A stretch of 57,944 nt of DNA, taken from the NCBI GenBank assembly GCA_014380615.1, contig JACMJM010000005.1, forward strand, positions 1 to 57,944. The letters are read 5' to 3'. The notes under the pieces are model-generated. The model searched no databases. It was not told the DNA's origin and saw only the letters and a list, made by a program, of their open reading frames with translations. The stretch is from Sphingobacteriaceae bacterium. Lineage in GTDB: Bacteria; Bacteroidota; Bacteroidia; Sphingobacteriales; Sphingobacteriaceae. The position numbers were made by a program, and so were the translations under genes. Shown piece after piece: positions 29,370-38,421 of the stretch (its first letter is position 1; each line of letters opens with the position of its first letter).

Positions 29370-29927
29370 TTAAAATGAGTATCCGGAGTATCGTGTTAAA
29401 TTAAAACTGTATGAGATTTTTAACGCCAGATTACCCATCTCATACTTCTTGAAATTTTCCAAACTCAAACCCAAGTCCAGCCCTTCATAGAATTCAAAAC
29501 CCAAACCCGGAGCATATAAAAAGGCGGCAGATGAACGGCTGCCAGACCGAATGGCCATGCCAACTTCATTAGAAATGTATATATGTTCCACAGGGAAAAT
29601 TTTAAAACCCACTTTCAAAGGAATCAGGTTAAAGGCCTCGGCTTCACTGCTGTATTTCATTCTTTCGTGGCTTGTAAACGAAGTATAACCTATGCTGGCT
29701 AATCCGGAAACGTACGCAGAAAAATCATGCTGCCATTGAATATGGGCGTTAATTGAAGATTTAAACGAGTAACTTGTTGGCAGGCCCGCACTAATTCCAA
29801 AACCAAGGCGAGTATCCTCAAAGTCTGGCCTCACCGGAAATCTATGCTGCGCAAACGCAATACTTGAGAAAAGTAAAAACCAAGTTATTATCGAAGCGGG
29901 TATAATTATCGATCTCACCATAATCAT
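29370..29927 (-). CDS. Secreted or outer-membrane beta-barrel-like protein
   Basis: A 185-residue protein with a signal peptide cut near AFAQ and a mature part with the alternating pattern and C-terminal aromatic residue of small outer-membrane barrels (ALKISYSFNLTRYSGYSF). Gly-rich turns (GLGFEFYEGLDLGLS) agree. No close family is recognised. Its function is unknown. Confidence 0.65.
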   Translation of the reverse strand: MIMVRSIIIPASIITWFLLFSSIAFAQHRFPVRPDFEDTRLGFGISAGLPTSYSFKSSINAHIQWQHDFSAYVSGLASIGYTSFTSHERMKYSSEAEAFNLIPLKVGFKIFPVEHIYISNEVGMAIRSGSRSSAAFLYAPGLGFEFYEGLDLGLSLENFKKYEMGNLALKISYSFNLTRYSGYSF

Positions 29928-30337
29928 TGTTTGGCAAGTGTTTATCTCACCATACTTCTCTTTTACTGAAAAACCCGCGATATGTTCTGTTTTTTTGAAA
30001 TTGTATAGGCTTGCAAAAAATTATTTTGAGAATAGTAGAATAAACGCTGCCCCCGGGTGTAGAATGTGTTGTGCTTGCTTATAATTTCGGTTATTTAAGT
30101 ACAAGGAGTATGGCCCTGTCGGCCTTTCTTACTGCTGCAACTCTAAATCAAACTCTGGTATTAAAAAACGCCCACAACAAACTTGCCGATCTGCATAAAA
30201 GAAATGGCCAGAAAAGAGATCAAATTAAAGGAACTGGAAAGGGATTCAGCAAAAAGTTAAATAGTTTTACTCTGTTACTTTGCACGTGGTCGTGTCCACC
30301 AACCAATCAAAATTCCTCTCGTCAACATAAACTAAGA
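29928..30337. other. Intergenic region without a clear gene
   Basis: About 410 bp. A short plus-strand frame from 30071 runs into the opposite strand of the MmcQ gene and has no recognisable domain, so I do not call it a gene. No RNA gene or strong hairpin was seen. Confidence 0.4.
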
Positions 30338-30709
30338 CTACAATCCCTCATCATACTCTTTCACCTGCTTTTTCGTAGCAAGTCCCTTCCAACTAGCTTC
30401 AAGTACTTCAGTAATTAATTCTCTATCGTTGCACTGAATCCACATACAGATGTATGGATAGTTTTTAAAGTGATCTGGTAAATGAAACCGTTCAGGATGA
30501 CTATCCAAATATTTATTTCTGATCTCAAAGTCGAGGCGAATAGGAATAAACTCTCCGCTGTCATGAAGTCTGCACATTAATTTACCGCGAACCTTTACTG
30601 ATGGCGCACCTTCGTGAGAGAGGCTTTCTTCTGTACCTGGAAAGGTCAGGGCAATGTTTTTTACCAGTTCAAAGTCTTTGTAATTAAAGTTTATCGATTT
30701 GCTTTTCAT
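30338..30709 (-). CDS. MmcQ/YjbR family protein
   Basis: A 123-residue protein of the MmcQ/YjbR family (a CyaY-like DNA-binding fold): LTFPGTEESLSHEGAPSVKVRGKLMCRL near the N terminus and LEASWKGLATKKQVKEYDE at the C terminus. Members are small, stand-alone and of unknown biological role. No neighbour in the same orientation helps to assign one. Confidence 0.85.
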   Translation of the reverse strand: MKSKSINFNYKDFELVKNIALTFPGTEESLSHEGAPSVKVRGKLMCRLHDSGEFIPIRLDFEIRNKYLDSHPERFHLPDHFKNYPYICMWIQCNDRELITEVLEASWKGLATKKQVKEYDEGL

Positions 30710-30963
30710 TGATTATTGGCTGCTTACGGCGCTGGAAGATGTTCTTCCAGTTTATCCAAATATCTCACTTTTTTAACGGCAAGTTAACATTATCTAATAC
30801 TTCGGGGGCTGTTGTGTATACAGGTACAGCTGCCGCCCTTGCTATAAGCACTATTGGAAAAATCTTCAATTAATAATTAAAGCAACAAATTTTCAACTTT
30901 AAAGTATAAGGCTTGAATAATAAACAAATTATTGAACGCTCCCACTATATTCCCCAAAACTTT

Positions 30964-31329
30964 ATGGCTGTAATGAAGGTCTTAATAATAGATGATGATG
31001 CTTTCTGCCTTCAGATGCTAGACCGCGGAATAAAAAACCTTGGTTACCAAAGCTTCGTCTATCGAATGTGGAAATCACAGACCATTCAGGATATTATTGA
31101 AATAAACCCTGATCTCATTTTACTCGACGAATACCTCGATGGTGTACGCGGAAGTGACATTTGCACTATCTTGAAATCGATTAACCAATTAAGAACCACT
31201 CCGGTAATTCTTGTTTCGGGCGTTGAAGGTGCTGCCGATATCGCAAAGAAATCTTTAGCCGACGGCTTTATCGAAAAGCCTTTTTTAATGGCCGGACTTC
31301 GAGACACTTTAACTAATTTCAGGAACTAA
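30964..31329 (+). CDS. Single-domain response regulator
   Basis: About 121 residues forming only a CheY-like receiver domain. The acidic pocket is VLIIDDDAF, the phospho-acceptor Asp is in DLILLDEYLDG, the switch Ser in PVILVSG and the conserved Lys in FIEKPF. I chose the ATG at 30964; another at 30973 and a TTG upstream are possible. With no output domain it may serve the orphan kinases at 10.8 or 15.8 kb, which is a guess. Confidence 0.83.
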   Translation: MAVMKVLIIDDDAFCLQMLDRGIKNLGYQSFVYRMWKSQTIQDIIEINPDLILLDEYLDGVRGSDICTILKSINQLRTTPVILVSGVEGAADIAKKSLADGFIEKPFLMAGLRDTLTNFRN

Positions 31330-31394
31330 GAAAAATTTTCCAATTTCTGATTCCAGATTTTGCGGAATGGAACCGAGGCGGGACAAACTGTAGA

Positions 31395-31436
31395 AAGATG
31401 ATTTTATCATCATCCCAATACATTTAAAATCATCTT
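31395..31436. repeat. 12-bp inverted repeat
   Basis: AAGATGATTTTA (31395-31406) pairs perfectly with TAAAATCATCTT (31425-31436) across an 18-nt loop. It lies after the response regulator and before the gene at 31500, so it may be a weak terminator or an operator. No run of T follows. Confidence 0.5.
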
Positions 31437-31499
31437 GAGTTTGGGCTAAAGTGGTAAATTTGGATCTATATAGATTAGCTTCCACCTAAAAGCCATTTT

Positions 31500-32240
31500 A
31501 TGAGAATACCTATAAGTCTACTTTTTTTCATTTGTTTATCAACAAACCTGTTGGCACAAAGCCACTCGCCTATTCTAAAACACAGATGGGTCGCTAAGTT
31601 TTCGCCCGCCAATACCATTGATCCGATAACTCCCAGCTTGCAGATCGGACTTGAACATAAACTTAATAGCAAAAGCAGTATTCAGGTAGAACTGGGACAT
31701 ATCCTGGCCTCGGATTTATTTTACAGGCAAACTTCAGACTCAGCCATTTTCCCTAATCATCAGGGCACTAAAATACGCCTGGAGTATCGCAGAAATGCCG
31801 CTACCATCGGGTTTGTAAATGACCTTTTAGAGACTTTTTTCAATTCCAACCAAGGATTTTACCTTGCGGCGGAAATGTTCCATACTACCATAAACTATAA
31901 CAGCAGACAGGCTTACTTTGATCGTAAGGAGCAAAGCGGGCATCAGGATTACGGGAGTGATTACTATAACGCAACTTACTACAGAGTTAAAATTGAAAGA
32001 GAAATATATGGCCTTAACGTAAAGTTCGGTTTACAAAGGAGCTTCGACCATTTTGTATTGGATGGTTACATCGGAGGTGGATTGAGGTACCGAAAAGTGC
32101 GACACACAGGAGATTTTAATAAAGATCACATTTGGACCTCGGGATGGCGGCACCCTACCATTTGGGGGGTTACCGAAATGCCTGGAGATTACGGAGGTAT
32201 CGGTATTCCCCTGAATATTAAAGTGGGCTATGCTTTTTAG
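31500..32240 (+). CDS. Secreted or outer-membrane protein of unknown family
   Basis: A 246-residue protein with a signal peptide cut near LLAQ. The mature region has strands such as LQIGLEHKLNSKSSIQVELGH and ends IPLNIKVGYAF with a terminal Phe, as in outer-membrane barrels. Family and function are not recognised. It is preceded by the 12-bp inverted repeat. Confidence 0.68.
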   Translation: MRIPISLLFFICLSTNLLAQSHSPILKHRWVAKFSPANTIDPITPSLQIGLEHKLNSKSSIQVELGHILASDLFYRQTSDSAIFPNHQGTKIRLEYRRNAATIGFVNDLLETFFNSNQGFYLAAEMFHTTINYNSRQAYFDRKEQSGHQDYGSDYYNATYYRVKIEREIYGLNVKFGLQRSFDHFVLDGYIGGGLRYRKVRHTGDFNKDHIWTSGWRHPTIWGVTEMPGDYGGIGIPLNIKVGYAF

Positions 32241-32457
32241 ATTCAGATAGAGCTTTCATTAATAAATGCTACAATCAAAGCAAAGTATTGGAAGCCAATT
32301 GAAGATAATTTTCAAATTACTCTTCAACAGCCTTGGCTCCTTGCCCCCCACGAATCAAGGTACGAGAAGTATAGGATCATCTCATTAATTGAACGGTCAC
32401 TCAAAAGTATTATATTAGAAGTAAGTCGTACTCTTAAAAACTGCAACTTTTTACCCT

Positions 32458-33072
32458 ATGAAACTTAAATCCCTTATCCTGCTGGCTGCCCTTATTATCG
32501 GCGGCGGTTGCTCTTGTGATTGCGAGGACTACCCAAATTACTACGACGTAACCGGTATAAACGCAGATACACACATCCTTGCTAAAAGGCTTGGCAACCA
32601 AACTGAATCAGAATACCTGCTTGCCATCAATGAAAAAGTTGATTACGATAAATTAATCATTCGTCTTAAACCGTCAATGACGTATTACGGAGAAAGAAGA
32701 AAATCCAGAGGATTTTCCTTCGTCAATTCTGCCTATGCCTGCAAATGTAGTGAAGGGTATCCCGGTTGGATGGGATCTAAAGAGCAATTGTCTGAAATTA
32801 AAATTTACAGCGATACGGCATTTAACCCCGGAGGACATTCCTCCGATCTTTTGAACCAATATTTTGAAATAGCCGATATGACCGGAGACACCTATGACAA
32901 ATTCTTCGACATTGACGCTCTGCTGGCAACAAAGCCTCTAATCTCTCTTTCAATAAGGCTTCGTCTAAAGGCCAAGCCAACAGGTTCACTGAATCATAAA
33001 TTCACTATTCATTACAAGCTTACCAACGGAGAATTTTATACAGCTACAACTCAGGAGATAATTTTTAATTAA
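32458..33072 (+). CDS. Hypothetical lipoprotein, possibly DUF5034-like
   Basis: A 204-residue protein with an N-terminal signal whose lipobox-like segment GGGC precedes a Cys-rich start (CSCDCEDYPNYYDVTGI). The mature part includes ACKCSEGYPGWMGSKEQL and a C-terminal HKFTIHYKLTNGEFY strand pair. The overall pattern recalls the DUF5034 lipoproteins of Bacteroidota, but this is a weak match. The function is unknown. Confidence 0.62.
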   Translation: MKLKSLILLAALIIGGGCSCDCEDYPNYYDVTGINADTHILAKRLGNQTESEYLLAINEKVDYDKLIIRLKPSMTYYGERRKSRGFSFVNSAYACKCSEGYPGWMGSKEQLSEIKIYSDTAFNPGGHSSDLLNQYFEIADMTGDTYDKFFDIDALLATKPLISLSIRLRLKAKPTGSLNHKFTIHYKLTNGEFYTATTQEIIFN

Positions 33073-33442
33073 AACTAGGACAATCTTAACGTAATCCGGA
33101 GCAAAGCGTCTTTCGTATGTAGCGGTGAAATGTAGGATATGTACTTGTGCCCATAAAAATAAAAACTTAAAGTCCAACTGAAACAGGGGCCTTGGTTCGT
33201 GTCTAAGAAACCGTACAATTATTAGTTTCCAAACCTGTGAAGGTCGTAAAGTTCGTAAGTGCCGGAAAAAGTTCTTTCATCAGCAGGGTTTTTGAGTGAT
33301 GGAAAGGGCATTGGCTGGCGATCAAAGCACAGGCATCAGCGTTAGAGGTAGCTTAGGCGCCCGGCACCAATCACAAGGAGAAACGATGTGTGATTCCACA
33401 TCTGGAGGTCACCGCTGAGGGCGGTATAAAAATGGCACTGAA
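33073..33442. other. Intergenic region, nothing recognised
   Basis: About 370 bp between a plus-strand lipoprotein gene and the end of the minus-strand SCO operon. It is richer in G than its surroundings, but no gene, hairpin terminator or RNA gene stood out. Confidence 0.35.
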
Positions 33443-34132
33443 TCAGCGTATTAAAAAATTGATATCTTCAATAATACGTGGCACTTCCGCTTCAAGCGTA
33501 CCATTGTAAATACCCCGAATATGCCCGTCTGCGTCAATAAGTACAAAGTTTTCTGTGTGTAAAAATTGGCCCGATAATTTGGTCAGGCCTGTTTCCTGTT
33601 CAATAAAATAACCTTTTCGGGCAATGTTGTAAATTTCAGATTTATCTCCTGTTACCAGGTGCCATTGCTTCGATAATATCTGATTCTCTTTGGCATAATC
33701 ATACAACCTGCTCACCGAATCAATATCGGGTGTTACACTATGAGAGAGAAAAAGGACGTTTTTATTTCCTTTAAAATTATCAAAAACCATTTTCATGGTA
33801 TTAGTAAGTTTCGGACAAATGCTGGGGCACGATGTAAAGAAGAAGCTTGCTAAATAAACTTTTCCCTTAAAGTTCTGGTTTGAAACTTCGCGCCCGTATT
33901 GGTTAGTAAAACTAAAGGCCCCTATTTTGTGCAAATTAGCCTTATCTTCGACGGTTGGAGCCCAAAACGGAGTAAAGTTTGCATCGTTATAATAAGGCAC
34001 GTTCTCCTCGTCAGCACTTTTACAGGAGTTTAAGGAGCTACTAATGAGCAACAACAAAAGCAGAATCTTCCCATACAGAGTAGCAATTCTTTTTTCCGAT
34101 ATTTCCGTAATTCCTCCCATTTCTGGCCTCAT
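33443..34132 (-). CDS. SCO1/SenC family lipoprotein
   Basis: A 229-residue lipoprotein (lipobox LNSC, Cys37, after an unusually long N-terminal tail) with a thioredoxin-like SCO domain. The copper-binding CxxxC is CPSIC, in FFTSCPSICPKL, and the third ligand His lies in FLHTENFVLID. SCO proteins deliver copper to cytochrome oxidase or act as thiol reductases. It is the last gene of the operon that starts with an ECF sigma factor. Its start lies 92 bp inside the preceding MORN-repeat gene, an unusually deep overlap. Confidence 0.9.
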   Translation of the reverse strand: MRPEMGGITEISEKRIATLYGKILLLLLLISSSLNSCKSADEENVPYYNDANFTPFWAPTVEDKANLHKIGAFSFTNQYGREVSNQNFKGKVYLASFFFTSCPSICPKLTNTMKMVFDNFKGNKNVLFLSHSVTPDIDSVSRLYDYAKENQILSKQWHLVTGDKSEIYNIARKGYFIEQETGLTKLSGQFLHTENFVLIDADGHIRGIYNGTLEAEVPRIIEDINFLIR

Positions 34133-34646
34133 AATTCGATTTTATACTTCCATCGGGGTTCCAGCTTTGCTGTAAGCCACTTTCGTAACCTCCCCTATAA
34201 TTCTTTTTTGAGCAAAGTTTCCCATTACTGTACCATTCGTATTGAATACCCTCATGCAAATCGGCAATGAACTGGTAGAGATACCTTCTGGTTCCATCAG
34301 GCCAATAGCCAAGGCTTAACCCCTCCTTTTTACCAAGCAAATAGTGTCTTTTTTCCTGCAACGTTGAATTTGAATACCATTGCTTATGCAGGCCATCTTC
34401 AAGTCCATTAACATACGAACGACTAAAAACCGAATCACCTTTTGGGTGCAAGGCATATAATAATCCAGTAAGAGGCTCTTCCCCATTATGAAACACCCCG
34501 TTAACATTTTTCAGATCAATACTATCGACATTGTATCCAATAAGTTCCCTTTTGTTATGGCTCTGTTTACACGAGACAAGAAAAAGCAGGGCAATAACGC
34601 CCTTAATTACTAACAGTGCCCGGGCTGCCGTAAAAACCATTTCCAT
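34041..34646 (-). CDS. MORN-repeat (YwqK-like) lipoprotein
   Basis: A 201-residue lipoprotein (lipobox LVSC) with several MORN-type repeats of the YwqK kind: GLEDGLHKQWYSNSTLQ, GKKEGLSLGYWPDGT, DLHEGIQYEWYSNGKL and GYESGLQQSWNPDGS. Such repeats form beta-strand ladders; YwqK proteins are annotated as antitoxin-like but here the operon suggests an envelope role. It overlaps the YHYH gene by 44 bp and the SCO gene by 92 bp. The start at 34640 is also possible. Confidence 0.83.
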   Translation of the reverse strand: MEMVFTAARALLVIKGVIALLFLVSCKQSHNKRELIGYNVDSIDLKNVNGVFHNGEEPLTGLLYALHPKGDSVFSRSYVNGLEDGLHKQWYSNSTLQEKRHYLLGKKEGLSLGYWPDGTRRYLYQFIADLHEGIQYEWYSNGKLCSKKNYRGGYESGLQQSWNPDGSIKSNYEARNGRNYGNIGKKNCYSVWEDSAFVVAH

Positions 34647-35361
34647 TAATATAAGGATCTGTGGAAGTAATATGATAATGATATATTCCGTTGGGATAAT
34701 CTGTAGTTACACCAATATGGCCATGATATGCATCCAACTGAACATTTGTAACCGCAGCATTATTTTCCATCGGACCATAAACCGGAAAGCCATCCAGTAA
34801 AAACCCTAACAAAACGGCTTTACCTTTTGTGGAGGTGAGATAAAACGGCTCGGAATGATAATGATATTGTCCTTGCTGCTGAGGATGTCCGCCATACTGA
34901 TCAAAGCTGATAATCTCATTTGTTAATGGAGAGCCTCCGGCGGCGTACTGGTTAAAGAAAGGAACCCCGTTTAACGACACTCCGATTGGCCCCATGGGTG
35001 TGGCAGATTTAGAGGCTGCTTCCTTAGGATTTAAAGGAATTCTAAACGTTAGATTTTGAGAAACGATTGAACTTGGATTTTTTATAAACTGCCCGGTTCC
35101 GTTATACGCTTCGTATTTAGCAGAAGACCATTGCGTACCCTGATAATACGGACTTTTATGGTCTGGCAGATCGTTGGTTTTTATAACCACGAAATTTCCT
35201 TCCTGCGTAACACTCGAAGCTCCGTAGATTTTTTTATAGATACTGAGATCGGCATTAACAGAAACTGTTTCATCAGCTTCATCGCTTTTACTTTTTTTAC
35301 AACTAATAAAAATGATTATTAATACGGTGGCTGTTAAAATGGTTTTGATAAATACTTTCAT
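34603..35361 (-). CDS. YHYH domain lipoprotein
   Basis: A 252-residue lipoprotein (lipobox FISC) with a YHYH domain: QGQYHYHSEPFYLTS near residue 165, LLGFLLDGFPVYGP, then LDAYHGHIGVTTDYPNGIYHYHIT near the C terminus. The clustered His residues suggest metal binding, although the function of the family is not settled. It sits in the ECF sigma operon between the Spy-like and MORN genes. Confidence 0.87.
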   Translation of the reverse strand: MKVFIKTILTATVLIIIFISCKKSKSDEADETVSVNADLSIYKKIYGASSVTQEGNFVVIKTNDLPDHKSPYYQGTQWSSAKYEAYNGTGQFIKNPSSIVSQNLTFRIPLNPKEAASKSATPMGPIGVSLNGVPFFNQYAAGGSPLTNEIISFDQYGGHPQQQGQYHYHSEPFYLTSTKGKAVLLGFLLDGFPVYGPMENNAAVTNVQLDAYHGHIGVTTDYPNGIYHYHITSTDPYINGNGFYGSPGTVSN

Positions 35362-35399
35362 AATCTGAGTTGGTTTTTTGATTTAGACGAAAAAAAGAT

Positions 35400-35861
35400 T
35401 TATTTCCCCCGCCCATGAACTTCTTTTTTTGGTGGCGAAATTACCTGCATTAGAAAAGGCACTATTTTATCCATATTCTGTTGTTGTTCGGGAGTACATA
35501 TCGCTTTAAGGTCGGCAAAATGAGAGTACGTTAATTCTACTTTTTGCTGATACAAAAGCGCGAGTACATTTTCAAGGGAGTCTTCCTTAATTTTATCGCG
35601 ATTACCTTTAAGGAGCCCGAAATATTGTTCAAAAGGCCCTTGCATACTCCGATCGAGACGACCGATCTGCATCCTGTGATTATGCTTTAGCCCATTGAAC
35701 CGTTCAATCTGATTTTCATTAAGACGCAGGTTTTCTATAATCATCGCATCAAACTTCTTATTAGGTCGTTCTCCTTTGCGCAAAAGAATAACTAGCAGGC
35801 ATGATATATTGAGTACTACCAGAATAACAACAGCAAGCCACAATATTTTTTCTTTCTTCAT
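35400..35861 (-). CDS. Spy/CpxP-like periplasmic protein
   Basis: About 154 residues with one N-terminal membrane anchor (ILWLAVVILVVLNISCLLVIL) and an all-alpha periplasmic domain. The latter has LRLNENQIERFNGLKHNHRMQI and CTPEQQQNMDKIVP, the pattern of CpxP/Spy-type heavy-metal sensor or chaperone proteins. The start at 35861 gives the expected anchor; the frame is open further upstream. It follows the short membrane protein by one base and likely responds to envelope metal stress. Confidence 0.78.
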   Translation of the reverse strand: MKKEKILWLAVVILVVLNISCLLVILLRKGERPNKKFDAMIIENLRLNENQIERFNGLKHNHRMQIGRLDRSMQGPFEQYFGLLKGNRDKIKEDSLENVLALLYQQKVELTYSHFADLKAICTPEQQQNMDKIVPFLMQVISPPKKEVHGRGK

Positions 35862-35862
35862 A

Positions 35863-36144
35863 TCAGTACAGAGATAGATTATACGAATCGAGAGCATAGG
35901 CTGATTTTGCCTTACTCTCATTACCTACAGAGGTATATATCAAAACACTCAGATTTAAGATCACTAAAACAGATGCGGCTACCAGTAACTGCTTTACTTG
36001 CGTGAAACTAAGCAAAGTAGTTTCAGAGCTGGAATTTACAACATCAAATATCTTATCATACAGATGATCCGGCGCATGCAATTCTTGAAGGTGCTTACCC
36101 GATGCAATAATTTCGTTTATCCATTTAGTTTTTTCTGTTTCCAT
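35863..36144 (-). CDS. Short membrane protein after the ECF sigma gene, possible anti-sigma
   Basis: A 93-residue protein with a soluble N-terminal part (about residues 1-48, including WINEIIASGKHLQELHAPDHLYDKIFDVV) and one membrane helix (about 50-68). Position directly after a sigma factor gene, and the cytosolic-then-membrane order, fit a minimal anti-sigma factor. No zinc-binding HxxxCxxC motif is present. The family is not recognised. Confidence 0.62.
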   Translation of the reverse strand: METEKTKWINEIIASGKHLQELHAPDHLYDKIFDVVNSSSETTLLSFTQVKQLLVAASVLVILNLSVLIYTSVGNESKAKSAYALDSYNLSLY

Positions 36145-36167
36145 TACTTATTAGACGTTAAAATGAT

Positions 36168-36797
36168 TCATTTCCCTTGCCTGTTGTATATTTTTTCCAA
36201 TTCTTTTCTAAGATTTGATTTAGCCCGCTGAATTAGTCCTTCGATAGCTTTGGCGCTAACACCCATAATTTCTGCCGCCTCTTTACCTTTCAAATATTCA
36301 AGCTGCGTTAAGATCAGTGCTGTTTTTTGATTCGCCGGAAGGCGGTCTATAGCAGCCAGTAAAATGGCAAGGCTTTCTTTTTTGTCGGCCTCAAGTCCAT
36401 GATGTGTTGTATCGGGAATATTGTTTTTAAGAGAGTCATCCCTATCTTCTTTTAACATTGAAGGTAAAAATGAAAATCGCTTTTTGGCTCGTATATATCT
36501 TAACTTATCGAGGCTTTTGTTAACTGTAATTTTATATATCCAGGTACTTACAGAGGAGCGTACATCGAAAAACTTAGCCGATCGGCTTATTTCGACAAAT
36601 ACATCCTGCGTCAGTTCTTCCGCATCTTCTGTAAGCCGTAAATAACTAAAGGCGGTAGTAAAAACACGATCTTTAAAAAGCATGTAAAGCGTTGCAAATG
36701 CTTTCCGATCGGCTTTTGCAATTTTGTTTATAAGATCTTTGTCGTCCAAAAACTTCAATATAGCAGAATGAAGATAGAGAAAAATTGGAAACCTCAA
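36168..36797 (-). CDS. ECF-type RNA polymerase sigma factor
   Basis: A 209-residue sigma-70 factor of the extracytoplasmic group. Region 2 shows FATLYMLFKDRVFTTAFSYL and AEELTQDVFVEI, region 4 shows LPANQKTALILTQLEYLKGKEAAEIMG with a helix-turn-helix. It heads a six-gene unit that ends in SCO. The start at 36797 adds about 16 residues to the conserved N terminus, so a downstream TTG may be the real start. The regulon probably includes its own operon. Confidence 0.9.
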   Translation of the reverse strand: MRFPIFLYLHSAILKFLDDKDLINKIAKADRKAFATLYMLFKDRVFTTAFSYLRLTEDAEELTQDVFVEISRSAKFFDVRSSVSTWIYKITVNKSLDKLRYIRAKKRFSFLPSMLKEDRDDSLKNNIPDTTHHGLEADKKESLAILLAAIDRLPANQKTALILTQLEYLKGKEAAEIMGVSAKAIEGLIQRAKSNLRKELEKIYNRQGK

Positions 36798-37089
36798 TTA
36801 TTGGCGAGTATTTGCAGATTCATTTATTACTGAGTTAAAGAATAAAAAATCCATCTTATAGGAGCTAAGATCTAGTGTCAAGTCAAAATTAAAAAGTCAA
36901 AAAATAAAAATGGCAACAGGCTAAAAATCAATACACTAAAATTCATGCAGTCCGTAATTTTAAGCGTGACACCACACTAGTAACCTTGGTCAGTATTTCG
37001 GCTTTTATACAAGCAGTTAAAAATTTATTCCATCCATCCTACTTTATACAAGTCAATAATGGGTAGATTACAAAAATTAACTTATAACT

Positions 37090-37404
37090 ATGCTAATTCA
37101 ATTCCATACAGATCATACTATCGCAGGCAGTGAAAGACAGAATGCCTATTTCACAACATTTATCAGCGAAGCGCTAAGTCGTTACAGCACCCATATCACA
37201 CGTTTGGAAATTCATATTACGGATGAAAACGGCGCTAAAGAAGGCAAAAATGACCAGCGTTGTATGATTGAAGCACGACTTGAAGGCTTACAAGCTCTAG
37301 CCGTTACAAATCATGCAGATACTATCGAACAAGCAGTAAAAGGTGCTACTGATAAGTTAAAATCAGCTCTTGAAACCGTTATAGGACGATTAAAAACTCA
37401 TTAA
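37090..37404 (+). CDS. HPF/RaiA family ribosome-associated protein
   Basis: A 104-residue protein of the ribosome hibernation family: TRLEIHITDENGAKEGKNDQ in the middle with the beta strands of the fold, then TIEQAVKGATDKLKSALETVIGRLK as the final helix. These proteins bind the 30S A/P sites and block initiation in slow growth. Only the N-terminal domain is present, as in short HPF. It stands alone. Confidence 0.8.
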   Translation: MLIQFHTDHTIAGSERQNAYFTTFISEALSRYSTHITRLEIHITDENGAKEGKNDQRCMIEARLEGLQALAVTNHADTIEQAVKGATDKLKSALETVIGRLKTH

Positions 37405-37703
37405 AGATTATTGACCTAAGGAGATCTCCTTAAAGCTTAAGCGGCTCAATCAGGTAGCTGCTGCATGCTAAATAAAACGAAAGCTTATTTCCGGTTACTA
37501 TTTAAAAGGCCTTCAACATTTCCTCTGTTATGCACCCGCAAACAGAGGAAATGCATTAAAGGCATCTTCTAATGGCATTCGGCATTCTATGAGGTTCCTG
37601 GGTAAGAGCCACGTTTACCCAAAATCAGAATTGCAAATTTTCCGTATATCCTTCTATGTGGTTAAGATATACGGTCTGTTATTGTTGGTTTTTATATCCG
37701 GTA
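37405..37703. other. Intergenic region with a strong hairpin
   Basis: About 300 bp with no gene. CATTTCCTCTGTT (37517-37529) pairs perfectly with AACAGAGGAAATG (37541-37553), an 11-nt loop. No T run follows, so it may be a structural repeat rather than a terminator. Confidence 0.5.
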
Positions 37704-37898
37704 TTAGCTTATTCTCAAAAAATTAATAATGTTGCGTCTTATCGCGCTGCAACCATATAATGCGGTGTCGCCTTCGCTTATGCGCTTCCCTACATGATCA
37801 AAAATTTCCTGATCAACTTTAATCCAGTCCATTTCGCCGTTCGGTCCTGCTACAAAACCATCGAGCGATATATGCATAAATGAAAATATTTTTCTCAT
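37704..37898 (-). pseudogene. Truncated RibD/DHFR-like reductase
   Basis: The first 49 codons match the N terminus of the stand-alone RibD C-terminal (dihydrofolate reductase-like) family: IFSFMHISLDGFVAGPNGEM then DWIKVDQEIFDHVG and GDTALYG. After that, at about 37751, similarity stops and the frame reads into unrelated sequence, ending after 15 more codons. The rest of the domain (normally about 180 residues) is absent, so this is a remnant. A VOC remnant lies just upstream. Confidence 0.72.
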
Positions 37899-37968
37899 GT
37901 TAGTCTATTTTAAAGTTATGTATGGTACCGATGTTTGGGCTTTACCATCTAATTTATACTCTTCCGTT

Positions 37969-38168
37969 TTACTTCGTATCGAAATCCACCATCCATTCGA
38001 TACCGAATTTATCTCTAAACATTCCAAAATACGAGCCCCTGGGACCATCGCCAATTGGTGCTTCAATACTTCTGCCTGTCTAATATTTATTAGTGCAAAA
38101 AGCCGTGAAGAGGCCGACAAATTGTTTAACGGACTTTCAGCATTACACCAGCCTACCGTAATGCTGAA
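37969..38168. pseudogene. Rearranged VOC (PhnB-like) gene fragment
   Basis: On the minus strand, 37969-38079 encodes a VOC C terminus (GRSIEAP then GSYFGMFRDKFGIEWMVDF and stop). On the plus strand, 38083-38142 encodes the part that should come just before it (ISAKSREEADKLFNGLSA). Both match the intact VOC gene at 44213-44650. The two pieces now face each other, so a local inversion has occurred. An 11-bp inverted repeat, TTCAGCATTAC (38136-38146) and GTAATGCTGAA (38158-38168), sits at the far edge. Confidence 0.7.
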
Positions 38169-38421
38169 GGATTTCCATGTCCAAGATTGAGCATGCATTT
38201 AGTACTTATTTGTGTTGCTTGCCTTTTGTTGATGTTGTACAATAAAACCACAATTTATCGAGTTTGAACCGGGAGGATAAATAAACGGTAAATACTTAAG
38301 GATTATCTCTTAACAGGATGAGGCATTTTACTTATAGTGTTTTCCTCATACGGCGTAAATGATAAATTAAATAGTTGTGTTTAGTAACAACACACAAGCA
38401 AGCACAATTAAACATTCCCTC

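Noticed and set aside
30071..30418. 115-codon plus-strand frame
   Set aside because: It overlaps the MmcQ gene on the other strand, has no domain and weak coding character.
34041..34646. Toxin-antitoxin module suggested by the YwqK name
   Set aside because: No toxin gene is adjacent, and the gene is inside an envelope-stress operon with a lipoprotein signal.
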